64,000 nucleotides of DNA from positions 4,062,095 to 4,126,094 of the forward strand of contig NW_009799102.1 in the NCBI RefSeq assembly GCF_000213175.1, read 5' to 3'. The DNA comes from Neurospora tetrasperma FGSC 2508. Lineage: Eukaryota > Ascomycota > Sordariomycetes > Sordariales > Sordariaceae. Shown one piece after another: positions 11,684 through 23,789 of the stretch. The notes under the pieces are model-generated. The model saw only the letters and a list, made by a program, of their open reading frames with translations. It had not been told where the DNA came from and did no database searches. The position numbers and the translations under genes are program-made. Position 1 is the stretch's first letter; each line of letters opens with the position of its first letter.

Positions 11684-13128
11684 TCACAAGTGCGCCAGAG
11701 ACGCCATTTCCTCTACATCACCACCCTCATCCCCAACAACATTAACAAACACTAGCCCATCATCCGTGTGATTCTCCGTTCCTCCATACAATCCCACCAT
11801 TCCGGGCGTCCTCAATCCCTGTGGACTCGGCTCTCTTCTGCCCCCATGTCTCATTCGCCTCAGCGCTTGACTAGTCGTCGGCGTCCTCTGCTCCAGCGAG
11901 AATGAGGTCCGCCAACCGGCAGGAACCGTAAACGATCCTTGTCCGACTAGTCGACTTTGATGCCTTGCTTCGGGCAAGTTCTGCGGTGTCCGAGGCTGTG
12001 AGAATGCCGGAAGGGAGTCATTATAGACCCGAAACGATGCGGGCGTTCTAGCGGGAGTGGTAGCGGGTGGCCTGGGCGTCATTACGCGTTGGCGAGATGG
12101 TGTGGTCGGGGATTCAATGACCGGTGCAGGGCGGGTGCTGCCAGTGCTGACGCTGGTGGGTGAGGCGGCAGCCGGGGTATGGGTTCTGCTGCTGGCAAGA
12201 CGCTCTGATTCTAGGCCTTCGAAGGGTGAGCTACCGTGACGGGGAAGAGCGGCCGTCATGCTTCTGGTAAAACGGACGAAGGAGGATGGAGTTTGCGAGT
12301 CTGAAGCTGCGGCATGGGAGTCCGGGGTAGCACGGGGGGTGCCATCCCGATGATGGCTTCCAGCGGCATTCGGAGTCGTGCCCTGGCAATGACCCTTTAG
12401 TCAAGCTGAACGGATATCCATAAAGTCATGGTATCATGGTATCTACTTACCTCACGGGGACGAGATGCGGAGGCGGGTTTTGCTGCAGAGGAGGGAGTGG
12501 CCGTCCGGGTCCTAATGGTCAGATTCTGGAACGAGAGTTGAAATTGCTCAAAACTACGGGCCCCGTCTCTGTTGCTACGGCGCGCAGACGACGCCCCAGT
12601 CCGTGGTGTCGTTTTCTGGCTCGTGACTGTCTGGCCAACCGAGCTTTGGGCTGGCGATCGAATGTTGCTGCCAATCCTTGGGCCGGACCTTGGCGGTCTA
12701 ATAGGCAGCTGACTTCGAGACGAGCTAGCTTGGGGCTGCGGGTCAAGATCACGCTCATCCCCAGCACCATCAACAGACTGCTCGCAGTTACGCTGGTCAA
12801 AGGAAGCATCATTGGGGTACGGCGGCCGAGCAGTGGGGACCACTTCGGTCTGCTCTTCAGGAAAGCGGGCCGATAAAACGGGGAGCTGGACAGGTTGTTC
12901 TGCATCGTCGTGATCGAGGATGTCTGTCTCCTCGTCTGTCTCCTCATCACTGTCGCTGTAGTCCGGCAACGATGGAGAGGAAGCCCCCGACGTGGCGTTT
13001 TCAGAGGCGCGCGTGCAAAAGGGCCATCGACTCTTGCTGCTGACCCGGCGGTAACCCCTGCGGCGTTCTTCGACTTCTTTCACCTCTGCCATGGTTAAGG
13101 CGAGGACGGTAGGTCGGAGACGAAGCAT
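11684..13128 (-). CDS. Spliced hypothetical protein, Ser/Pro/Arg-rich, about 458 residues
   Basis: Two exons on the minus strand: 13128-12451 and 12382-11684. The 68-bp intron (12450-12383) has a GTAAGT donor and a CAG acceptor. Splicing is phase 0 and joins two open frames without a stop, which supports the model. The start could be the ATG at 13128 or the one at 13092 (MAEVKEVEERRRGYRR). Seen: a basic N-terminus, an acidic Asp/Glu/Ser stretch near residues 55-75, long disordered Ser/Thr/Pro regions rich in SP/TP sites, a short more ordered motif near residues 200-212 (FEQFQLSFQNLTIR), and an acidic C-terminus with DGLVFVNVVGDEG. I do not recognise it. Many S/T-P sites would suit a phosphorylated, disordered protein (inference). 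Confidence 0.7.
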
Positions 13129-13393
13129 GATGGGCGATGCTAGGTTTACCTGATGAAGTCGTTGTCGTCAAAGAAACAGAAGAACCAAATCACAATCTTG
13201 AAAGCAGTCTAGGTTGAAGGTTATGAGGACAAGGTTGAAGACTCCATCGTCTTTACTGGTTCAGACGTCATGTTGCCGTCTTGGAGCCGTTTGGCTCTTT
13301 CCTGACAAGAAGTGCTATCGAGGGTGGTTTGGGTTGGAAGTAAGCGCGAAAGAAGTCAGTTAGGTTGGTATGGTCTCGAGAAATATGGCCATG

Positions 13394-13447
13394 AAGGTAA
13401 GCACGAGAGGGCAATCGTCGAAGGTAAGCACGAGAGGGCAATCGTCA
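13394..13447 (+). repeat. 27-bp tandem direct repeat
   Basis: Two adjacent, almost identical 27-bp units, each containing GGTAAGCACGAGAGGGCAAT. A third, diverged start (GGTAAGTATAAAG) follows directly. Each unit carries a GTAAG word resembling a 5' splice site. Confidence 0.85.
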
Positions 13448-14540
13448 AAGGTAAGTATAAAGCTGAGGAGGGTCCTGACGAATTCCCGTCATTGTAAGAA
13501 ACGACCCAGCCGTAGCAGTAAGGAATATAGCTCAGCCATTCAACAAACTACCTTACGAACATTTGAAACCTGACTTTATGGTCTATCCCCCCATGAAAAA
13601 GTGTATTTATGCTTTGCCATGGTGGCCGTGCTCAAGCCGTGGAACACGATGAGTCCCGAGACTGGAATCCAACTGAAAGCTGTTGTTGCGAAGATGGAAT
13701 TTTCGGACTAGTGGTAAACGAGAAGTGGGACAATATAAACATGGCAAATGACAAACCCGTAACCAGCACTTTTTAACATCAATTCGAATCCATTGAGGTT
13801 TGTCAGCGTCCGTCTTTACACGAGACGAGCTGACACGAGAAGAGACGAGTAGACTAGCAGGCGGGGTCACAGGGAAGGCATTCACGAGGTGCTAAGCAAA
13901 CCATGCACTAACAATTCACGATGCGCACCAGTCTGGTAGGGGCAGCTTTGCCCACCACTAGGTACAGTAATTAGGTACCTACCTGTAGGTATTGATCCGA
14001 GAACTCGAAAAATAGTGTAAACCATCATGATGGATTCAACCAAATCAAAAGCCTTCCAAATCATGGGGGATCCCACATAAAAGGCCCGGATGTATTTCAT
14101 GTGCATGTGGAAGCGGCAGCTAACGCAGGAGTGCGTTAACGCACCTCCATTCCTTATCTATAATTCTAAATGTACCCGACTGCCCGTTTCTCCAAGTTGA
14201 GGAACACTTGGACCACATTTGTAGTGTACAATGAAAGTCCATTGGAAGGGTCCAAGCTTTTTTTCATGTAGTGATGGATCTGCTCTTCTTCCACTTTCTG
14301 GGCATCAGCCATCCGTCATCACGCAGCTCGAAAATCGCTAATTTCGTACCGTGGCCGCAGCGTTGATTAAAGAGGACAGTACCGAGATAACCGGCAATCA
14401 CTTTTTTTTTCTAGCTGTCGATTTCCAAGGCATTTCGTTGATGGGCCCTGTCACTTACTCTACGTACCTAGCGCTTGTCAATCCCGCGGTAGTGTCGTCG
14501 TGTAGTGTATTGTACTATGATTAGAATAGGAAGAGATACG

Positions 14541-14559
14541 TAGGTAGGTAGGTAGGTAG
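14541..14559. repeat. GGTA tetranucleotide microsatellite
   Basis: A TAGG/GGTA tandem tract, one of many GTAGGTA-type words in this window. Confidence 0.8.
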
Positions 14560-15676
14560 CTGCCTTTCTGCCTTTCCCAAGTGGCCGGTAACGTCCGTCG
14601 TCGTCTTCCTTGTCCGGCTTCCATGTTTTCTGTGCATGAAGCATCTCGCATCCCTTTTTTTTGTGAACTGAAGAGAGAGGAGGGTCAAAGCATGGTCCGC
14701 CGCGTCATGCCGTGTAAAAAATCATGACTGGATTCCCAAGGAAGTTCCCAACACCAAAAGCCCCCCCCCCGGTTCTTCGGAGAGTGACGCCGCAAAAGAG
14801 TGGATTTTGGCGGAGCTGCCTGAAATAAAAGATGGAAGTGAGGTGACAGCAGCAAGCAGGTCCCATCTATTCACTGGAAGACTGTAAGGTTTGGTATTTG
14901 ATGGGCGGGCTGTCGTATACTGCCCGGACCCGACCTCGCTGCCGGTGGGAGCTTACCGTAGAATGATGAGGTGCCAGGTGGATTATGTCAAGTCAAGTCA
15001 AGAGAGAGGAATGCGATGGATTTGACACTTTTCCTGTAATTGTTCTTTTTCTCGACTAAACACTTCGTTTATTTGTTCGGGTTGGGACGTGGACTACTAC
15101 CTTACCTGCTTCTCCATCCGTCAATGGAAAGTGGAAGCACAGTTCAGCTGGGTAGATGGGTAGCTACACTAACACTGCTACCATCTGCAACTGTCCCCTC
15201 CCCATTTCCATTCAACGAACAAAGTGCCCGAGCTGGACTGGCAGAAGCAACAACGAAAAAGAGAATCCTCACCGACTTGTATCCCCGACCATCACCGGCG
15301 GTCCCGTAACCGACTGACTGCTTATCTCTCTCCCTCAACAGGTCCGTTGAAGTCGACACAGCCAGACACAGGCACACAACCACACAACGGGCGGTAGAGG
15401 TACGTACCCTACCCTGAACTACTGTTAGTTCACCTATCTGGAACTTTGTCAACTACAAGCCTCCACCACATCCCCATCAACTCCTGAAATCTGCATTCAT
15501 ACTTGGAGTATTGCTGTTTCTTCTACCTCCCAATTAAAGTATCACCGCAACGCACCGCACACTGCCCGTACCGCACGCAGCAGCAGCCCGCAGTCGTGGC
15601 CTTGCATCAGCCAGCTTGAGTGGCCAGCGCACCTCCTCCCAGAAAAAACCACCACCGCGGTCCCCCGTGCCGAACC

Positions 15677-15718
15677 TCCCTCCCTCCCCCTCCCCCCCCC
15701 CCCCCCCCTTCCCCCCCC
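15677..15718. repeat. Poly-C tract upstream of the kinase gene
   Basis: An almost pure cytosine tract of about 42 bases interrupted by a few T. It is prone to length errors. Confidence 0.85.
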
Positions 15719-16288
15719 TGCTTCCCGGGTACCCTGGAGGTTGATTGGAGCTTCCTCATCTCCTTGTTCCATTCTGTACCTAGTCCAGCACGGCTACACT
15801 ACCTTACACTACCTACACTACTACCAGCACTCGCTCGACAAGACAGACGGCCGCTGCCTCCTGTTCTTCCAATGCCCAACACGCAACACCCAAAGTGGTG
15901 ATCTGACAAGCCAGGGTTTAGTTCTACCTACTACAGTACCTAGACTACCTACACAGCAGTCCAAAGCAGTCAGACCACTACCGACTACGCTTTTCATCCT
16001 TCCAACCAAGAACATAGTACCCTACACTCGCTCGATCTCTCCAGCATCTCCCTACCACCCCAAGCACTCAGCCATCGACCGCTTCGATTGACCGACCCCC
16101 GGGACCGCACTCGTTGTACTCGACCCTCCTCGCCCCCTTCAGCCGCCACGCACCACGACGACGACTCTACACTACACTCCGCCAGCTATATGCTGATAGC
16201 TTGGTTGGTTTCCATACGACCGTCGCCATAGTATTGTAGTGTATTCAGCCCACCTATCCTTCGCTTGGCGGCGTCGCCCCTTAGCACA

Positions 16289-19168
16289 ATGAACGGAGAC
16301 TTCAGCCTGTCCCAAGCGCTTGGCGGCTTACGAATCGCCAACCTCGACGATGACGACTCCGTCCACTCGACCGAGAACGATCAGACAACCCCCGATGCTC
16401 CCGCCAATCAGTCCTCTGCGAGCCATCAAGACGCAACAACGAACAATGCCCCCCAGACGACTTCTCCCCAGCCTGCACAGCCTGCACAGCCTCCTTCTCA
16501 GCGGACACCGTTGGACCTAGAACGGCAGGTTACCCCTCAAGACCCCCCGCAGCGCCCGCCCCATACCTACGAAACCGCCGCCGCGATCCTCAAGAATGCC
16601 CAAGACAACCTCAGCGCCCGCGGTTATCCCCCAACTAGTCAACAATTGCCAGCAGGAAATGGAAACTGGCCACCAAACGCAAGACCTACTCCCGGAGGGG
16701 CACTACAGTCAATGGAGGGCGATCCGCAGCGGGGAGCATACCACCCACATGGACACGGGACTGCATATGGGGACCTACGGAACGAGCTAAGGAACGAAAT
16801 CCAGACCGACACGTCTCGGACTTCTCTATACGGCGTGCCCACGATTTCGAGGAGCGAGTCTAGGCGTGCGCCCCCTGGTGCCCCCACACGAGAGCCGAGT
16901 CGATCATACCGCCAAGGCCGGCCCGGTCCCGGTCCTCCCATGGGCGTCGATCCCAACGGCGCGTTGCCTCCTAGGAGGAGCTCACGCGGGGTTCAAGGAG
17001 GATATTCTCAGATCCCGGGCATCCCCGTAGCCGCGCCGGGCACCTATACGTCAGAAGCGCGGCTGGGAGAAGTACCACCCATGCTCTCCACCAGCAGCGA
17101 GGAATGGAAAGACCGGGGTGCGGCAGTCGGCGTTAGGAGAGAGGTGGATGCCGATGGGAGGGTGACAATGAAGCCGGTCAAGAAAGGAGTGCGCGACTTC
17201 ACCTTTGGGAGGATATTGGGAGAGGGCTCCTACAGCACGGTTTACCTTGCGACCGATCGCCAAACCCTGAGAGAATACGCCGTCAAGGTCCTAGAGAAGA
17301 AGCACATCATCAAGGAGAAGAAGATCAAATACGTCAATATCGAGAAGAACACGCTGAACCGGCTGACCGAGCACCCGGGTATCGTCCGCTTGTATTACAC
17401 CTTCCAGGACGAGACTTCGCTGTATTACGTCCTCGATCTATGTACTGGCGGAGAGCTGCTGGGCGTGCTCAAGAAGGCGGGGACGTTCGACGTGGAATGC
17501 ACCAGGTTCTATGGCGCCCAAATATTGGACGCTATCGACTACATGCACTCGAGAGGTATCATCCACCGTGATCTGAAGCCCGAGAACGTGCTCCTGGACG
17601 AACAGATGCACGTCAAAATCACCGACTTTGGCACTGCCAAGCTACTGCGAGACCCTCGAGATCCCAGACCACCAGAGGAAACACCCGGGCAAAGTGGCGA
17701 GGATGACGAGCGAGCGGCCTCGTTTGTTGGTACCGCTGAATACGTGAGCCCCGAACTCCTGACGGAAAAATCGGCGAGCACAGCAAGCGACATATGGGCC
17801 TTTGGATGCATTATCTACCAACTCCTCGCCGGTCGGCCTCCCTTTAAAGCAGGAACCGAGTATCTTACTTTCCAAAAGATCGTCAAACTCGAGTACGAAT
17901 TCCCGCCTGGTTTCCCACCTGCCGCGCGCGATTTGGTAGAACGATGTCTTGTGCTGGACCCGGCTCAGCGCTTCACGGTGGAGCACATCAAGAAGCACGA
18001 GTTCTTTGCCGGACAAATGTTTGGCAAGGAACTGTGGAGGATGAAGGCACCGCGGCTGAGGCCGTACGTACCAGGATCCCAGGAGCAGCAACCGCAAATG
18101 ATGCATTTGGGCGGAGGTGGGTCGAATTCGAATCATAATCATCACTCTATGCCCATGGGCAACCCAAGCTCAACCAGAGGCAACACCACCACTCAAGGGG
18201 GACCGGCCAATAACAACGTCAACCGACCTGCTAGGATCATCACCGAACTACCGCCTCCTACGCAACTGGATCTTGACTGGTCACCCGTATTGACCAAAAA
18301 CAACGAGCGCATCCTTAAGCTGGGCGACCTGATGGTCGTGTCATCGCCGATACCGCACAGCCCACACGGCAAGGAAGGCGGAGAAGGGCATAAGAAGTTG
18401 GCTCGCTTCTTTGGCGGCAGTACCACCAAGAAGAGACAGCGGCTTGTCATGATCACCTCGAGCGGCCGTATCGTGTTTGCGCCAGCCGGCGGCGAGGAGA
18501 AGAAGGCGAAACAGGAGATTTCGCTTCTGGCTTCGGATTGCACGTGGAAAGCCCAAATCGACGCTAAGGGCCAGCCGGTTTGGTGTGTCGACACGGTGAG
18601 TAAAATTACCAGCCCCTTCCCCCCATATCCAGTGGAATATATATTCCCCCCTTTATTCATCAGGTGATATCGATATTGATGCTAATGTTCAAGGACACCC
18701 CAAATCCAGGGCGGCGTACACTACACCTTTGAAGAACCCAAGTCCTCGGAAAAACAACACAAAGACAAATCCGACAAATCATCAGACGGAGGAGCAGGAA
18801 GAGACGGTGGCAACAACAGCAGCAGCAGCAAGTCTACAGTAGACGAGTGGATCGAGTCGCTGGAGCGGGCCAAGGACCTGGCGCTTTCCCAAAACCTGGT
18901 AGGTTCCAACGACAACTTTGGAGACATGTCCATGTCGTCCAGCCCGGCGGGTTCCATGGTGAATATCGGTGGCGGAGGTGGACATCATCACAATGGAAGG
19001 GGACATGGAAACTTTAGTGGCGGAGAGGGCGGGTACAGCATCAGTGACCGATCGGGCCGCAATCAGCTGACCAAGAGTCAGGCGAGCCTGGATGATAGCA
19101 GCAGTGTTACAAAGCGCAATCGGTTTAGTCGGAGGCAGTCGAAGAATGGGTTGGGGGCTGCGTTTTGA
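16289..19168 (+). CDS. pdk1: 3-phosphoinositide-dependent protein kinase 1 (PDK1/Pkh/Ksg1 family)
   Basis: Two exons: 16289-18595 and 18710-19168, about 921 residues. The intron has a GTGAGT donor, GCTAAT branch-like word and CAG acceptor, with phase 0 joining. The first ATG is at 16289 (MNGDFSLSQALGGLRIA); the frame is open upstream but has no earlier ATG. Seen: a disordered N-terminus (1-300), then an AGC-type kinase domain at about 305-580 with GEGSYSTVYLA, AVKVLEKKH, HRDLKPENVLLD, DFGTAKLL and the PDK1 hallmark activation loop SFVGTAEYVSPELL. Between DFG and that loop is an acidic insert of about 25 residues. A C-terminal PH-like region (about 655-800) starts after a His/Asn/Gly-rich linker. 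Known role: phosphorylates the activation loops of AGC kinases such as Ypk, Sch9 and PKC at the plasma membrane or eisosomes. The C-terminal Gly/Ser tail ends 145 bp before an assembly gap. Confidence 0.93.
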
Positions 19169-19185
19169 AGGTTGTGCTTGACCTT

Positions 19186-19290
19186 GGTTGGAGGAGGAGG
19201 AGGAGGAGGAAGAAGTAGAAGAGGAGGAGGAGGAGGAAAAGGAGGAGGAGGAGGAGGAGGAGGAGGAGGAGGAGGAGGAGGAGGAGGGAG
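19186..19290. repeat. GGA/GAA trinucleotide tract bordering the gap
   Basis: About 105 bases of purine-only GGA and GAA units just left of the gap. A shorter GGA run lies just right of it. Confidence 0.95.
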
Positions 19291-19313
19291 GGGTGGTGGT
19301 GGATGACGAACCG

Positions 19314-20227
19314 NNNNNNNNNNNNNNNNNNNNNNNNNNNNNNNNNNNNNNNNNNNNNNNNNNNNNNNNNNNNNNNNNNNNNNNNNNNNNNNNNNNNNNN
19401 NNNNNNNNNNNNNNNNNNNNNNNNNNNNNNNNNNNNNNNNNNNNNNNNNNNNNNNNNNNNNNNNNNNNNNNNNNNNNNNNNNNNNNNNNNNNNNNNNNNN
19501 NNNNNNNNNNNNNNNNNNNNNNNNNNNNNNNNNNNNNNNNNNNNNNNNNNNNNNNNNNNNNNNNNNNNNNNNNNNNNNNNNNNNNNNNNNNNNNNNNNNN
19601 NNNNNNNNNNNNNNNNNNNNNNNNNNNNNNNNNNNNNNNNNNNNNNNNNNNNNNNNNNNNNNNNNNNNNNNNNNNNNNNNNNNNNNNNNNNNNNNNNNNN
19701 NNNNNNNNNNNNNNNNNNNNNNNNNNNNNNNNNNNNNNNNNNNNNNNNNNNNNNNNNNNNNNNNNNNNNNNNNNNNNNNNNNNNNNNNNNNNNNNNNNNN
19801 NNNNNNNNNNNNNNNNNNNNNNNNNNNNNNNNNNNNNNNNNNNNNNNNNNNNNNNNNNNNNNNNNNNNNNNNNNNNNNNNNNNNNNNNNNNNNNNNNNNN
19901 NNNNNNNNNNNNNNNNNNNNNNNNNNNNNNNNNNNNNNNNNNNNNNNNNNNNNNNNNNNNNNNNNNNNNNNNNNNNNNNNNNNNNNNNNNNNNNNNNNNN
20001 NNNNNNNNNNNNNNNNNNNNNNNNNNNNNNNNNNNNNNNNNNNNNNNNNNNNNNNNNNNNNNNNNNNNNNNNNNNNNNNNNNNNNNNNNNNNNNNNNNNN
20101 NNNNNNNNNNNNNNNNNNNNNNNNNNNNNNNNNNNNNNNNNNNNNNNNNNNNNNNNNNNNNNNNNNNNNNNNNNNNNNNNNNNNNNNNNNNNNNNNNNNN
20201 NNNNNNNNNNNNNNNNNNNNNNNNNNN
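19314..20227. other. Assembly gap (914 N)
   Basis: An unbroken run of N. The same 25 bases (GAGGGGTGGTGG...GAACC) occur at 19288-19312 just before it and at 20253-20277 just after it. Confidence 0.99.
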
Positions 20228-21204
20228 TTTGTTGTTGGTGGAGGAGGAGGAGGAGGGGTGGTGGTGGATGACGAACCAAGGTCAATGTTCTATCCGATGG
20301 GAAGGAACAAACAAATAGAGAGAGGCAGCAGCAGCATATAAAGACAGCAAGCAAGCAGACAGCGACGGCAATTAGTCTGTCAGTTGGTCAGTCAGTAAGC
20401 CAAGCAGCAGCCAAGGCAGCGAAAGATGGGGAGAAGGGAAAGGTACGAAATTCTAATACTGTTCACACCTTGTACATGCAAAAGCAAATATTGGATAAAA
20501 GGTATTGCGAATCGGACGCTGGATTTTTGTTGTGTGGGTTTTTTTGTGACCTCGTCAGCGGTTCTTTTTTTGCTTCTCTTTATCGGTTTGTTTTAGTACA
20601 AGTAATTCTTGACCATCTTTTCTTGGACGGAGGTCATCACCCGGTACCTACCTCTAAGTAGAATCAATTGGTCTCTCTCAGGGGTGTCACATGACCTTAC
20701 CACGAGTGCCAAGACGTGACATTTCTACTTGCCAATGTCCCTGCCTTGTGGATGCGGTACTTGTTGGATGTATCTTTTTGACCTTAACAATTACTGGCTC
20801 CACCCGACCCCAACTCTGAACCTCCATCAATCAATTGCTGGCCCCGGACTGCGACTGCGACTGCGACTTGCGACAAGCCCGCCCGCCGCAGCTAACGAAC
20901 GACGCGATCGAAACGCGTTTCCCTTCGGTCCATCCTTGAACCCAAGAACGGAACCACCTACGAAGCGAAGCGAATCCATACCCAACACCAACTCAGTACA
21001 GTACAGTACTACACGCGTAATCACAACTACAAGGGAGGACACGAAGCACGTAATACAGCAGAAGAAGAAGAAGAAGTGACAAGCAACCAAGTGGAAATTC
21101 GGTTACCAACTCGTCCTCCTCCCCGCAGAGCGCAACAAACACGAAACCGAAATCGAGTACACGCGAGTTTCAACAAAAAAAGAACAAGACAAGGACAAGA
21201 CAAG

Positions 21205-23789
21205 ATGCAGCCCCTGCAACCCCAATACCGTGGATATGCACCAGGACCACCACCACCCATCGGACCACCACCACCGGGTCACCACAACCCCCAACTTGTT
21301 GGACCGCCGCAAGGACCGCCGCAACATTCACAGGTCCCTTTGCCTCCGCAGGCGGCGGTGGGACATCATCCTCATCCCGGGCCGGGAGGGGGACCGAGAG
21401 GGGGACAGCAGCATCATGTGCCACAGCCAAGGAGAGGGGGGATTGGTAAGTTGTTTTTTTCTTCTTCCTCTTTTCTTTCTCTCTTTGTTATTTTATATCC
21501 CTCGTTTTTCCCTTCAACGCCGCGTCATCAAAGGGTAAAAAAGGGGAAAGGATAGGAAAAAGGTAAACAGTTGTGGTTGATATGATGTTGGAAAGAGAAC
21601 ATGATGCATGAAACGGGCGTGGGACAAACGTCAAAGATCTCCGCTTTTTGCAGATTGCTCCACCGCGACCTATCGACTAGTTCCAAACCTTTCCAATGCT
21701 AGACCCGGACGTTCGGGGGAACGATGGTCTATCTTTTTTTGAGTCTTGGGAAGCGGGACTTGGGACTTGAATGGGGACGGGTGGGAGGGGCGACGATTCA
21801 AACTGACTGGGTCCGGGTCCCTCGTCGTGCGTTCGTTGTGTGCCTGGACACTCCGACCCGCCTACCTCTACATACTACATACTACCCCGTCGGCCGCGGT
21901 CGAACGACGGAGCTGAACGTGCTTCAGGTTTCGCGACGAGCTTAACAGGGAAAGATTCAACATACCTACATACTGCAAGCGCGAAACCCCACGCTCCTGT
22001 TTCTTGCATCTTGGAACACAAGGAAATTCTTGACAACAATCTTGTGTACCGCAGCACCTTGCCCTGTTTTCTTCCTGGCTTTCTTTCTTGGATATTTTTT
22101 CCCCGCTGGATTATTTTCTTCTATTTAACTTTTTTCTCCTCCACCCACCCGACGACCCTTGGCTTCTCCCCATTTTCTCGCTCGGTACATCACCGCAAAT
22201 CTTTGATTACACATTCGACTAACCTCTTCCGGTCTTTCTTCTCTCTTCACAGGGCCCATGATGTCGGCCGGTCCTGCTCACCACCAACTGCCCATCACCC
22301 AGGCGCAAATCCAACAAGAATCACACCGTCGCGAAGCTGTCAACCACCTGGCCAAGCTCCGGAGTCGCAAACCTACCGACAAGACCCTACCCGATGGCGT
22401 CGAAGAGACTTTGGTGGGCGAGGGCGATGTCGCTGTGGCTTACAAGAAGCTACGCGATTTCGAGAGGCGGCTGGATGCTACCATGAGTCGCAAGAGGTTG
22501 GATATCGTGGATTCGGTTAGCAGGAATGCAAAGGTATATACTGCCTCTTATTTTGTTTCCAAGGAGGTTTGAGCTTGACTGACAACACTCAACAGCGGTA
22601 CAAGACACTCCGCGTTTGGATCACCAACACCGTCGAAGACCAGTACTGGCAGAATAACAACTTCAATGTCGACAGCTTCGACTTCCCCTCCAACCTCGAA
22701 TCCACATACCGCGTCAAGATCGAAGGCCGACTACTCGACGACGAAGACGAGATCACAAAGGACGAGGAGGATGGAGATAAGATGGACACAACCGACGACA
22801 GCACAAAGACAGCAACAAAGTCTGGAGCGAAACCCGTCCCCGCTAAGCCCGGCCAGCGCTACCGCTTCTCTCACTTCTTCAAAGCCCTCACAGTCGACTT
22901 CGACCAGCCCACCGCCTCGGGCCGTCTGCCCGTCGACACCACCGCGATAGAATGGAAGAAACCCGAACGCACGCCCGCCGGTCCCAACCTGCCCGCCTCG
23001 GCCGACTTTGACGAGCTGACCTTCAAGCGCCACGGGGACGAGAATGTTAACATCACCATCAACCTCTACCGCCACGAAGACCCGGAGCGCTACGAGCTCT
23101 CCCCCGAGCTATCGGACGTGATCGATATGACGGAGGCAACCCGCCAGGAAGCCGTCGCCGGCTTGTTCGAGTACATCAAGTTGATGAAGCTACAAGAAGA
23201 CGACGAGAAGCGCAACTTTCGGTGCGACGACCTGCTGCAGAAGCTTATTGGGAGAGAGTCGGGACACATTCCCCAGCTGAACGAATACGTCACCCCGCAC
23301 TTGAGACCATTGCCGCCCATCAAGCTCCCTTATACTATCCGCGTGGACCAGGAATTCCATTCTGCGCCGGACGCTCCCAAACCGACCATCTACGACATCC
23401 GCGTCTCCGTCGACGACCCCCTGCGTTCGAAGCACTTGGTGCCATTCATCCACAACCCCTCGTACGCTCAAACCCTCCGCGAGATTCATCAGCTAGATGA
23501 GTCCCTGGCGGTGCTCATCCAAGCCGTTGGCGACTCCAAGGCCAAACATACGTTCCTGACCTCCATGGCCAATGACCCCGTTGGCTTCGTCAAGAACTGG
23601 TTGTCAAGCCAGAAGCGGGATCTGGAGGTGATTATGGGCGAAGCCACGAGGGCCGGGGCGGCGGTGGAAGACCCCGTGGGCGACGAGTGGAGGAGGGGTG
23701 GAAAGGGGAGTGTTTGGGATACGAGTAATGCGCGGGAGAGTGTTAATGTGCTATTGAGTAAGCAGGGTTTTACGGCGGGGCATCGCTAG
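21205..23789 (+). CDS. snf12: SWIB-domain SWI/SNF-family subunit (SMARCD/Snf12/Rsc6)
   Basis: Three exons: 21205-21445, 22253-22533 and 22596-23789, 571 residues. Intron 1 is 807 bp (GTAAGT donor, ACTAAC branch point near 22217, CAG acceptor; phase 1). Intron 2 is 62 bp (GTATAT, CTGAC, CAG; phase 0). All joins are in frame. Seen: a Pro/Gln/Gly/His-rich N-terminus, a conserved block around RKPTDKTLP and YKTLRVWITNTVEDQYW, an acidic loop, then INLYRHEDPERYELSP leading into the SWIB/MDM2-type domain (roughly residues 345-420, with LFEYIKLMKLQ, CDDLLQKLIG and LNEYVTPHL), and a helical C-terminus. Family knowledge: a core accessory subunit of SWI/SNF or RSC chromatin remodellers in the nucleus. 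Which of the two complexes is not decidable here. A start at the downstream ATG 22258 is possible but would drop the Pro-rich part. Confidence 0.9.

Larger units (their letters stand above)
13129..16288. other. Intergenic between divergent genes; probable long promoter/leader of the PDK1 gene
   Basis: About 3.2 kb between the minus-strand gene starting near 13128 and the plus-strand kinase at 16289. It contains a 27-bp direct repeat (13394-13447), a GGTA tract (14541-14559) and a C-rich tract (15677-15718). The pyrimidine-rich 15.4-16.28 kb segment looks like the kinase promoter and leader. No supported gene is seen. Confidence 0.55.
19169..21204. other. Intergenic with a GGA tract and a 914-bp assembly gap
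   Basis: Downstream of the kinase and upstream of the SWIB gene. It holds a GGA microsatellite, the N run 19314-20227, and the promoter/leader of the next gene. The long frames spanning the Ns are artefacts. No supported gene is seen in the readable part. Confidence 0.6.

Noticed and set aside
19125-20354. Frames of 320-410 codons spanning the Ns on both strands
   Set aside because: They exist only because N was read as open sequence; the readable ends are GGA or TCC repeats.
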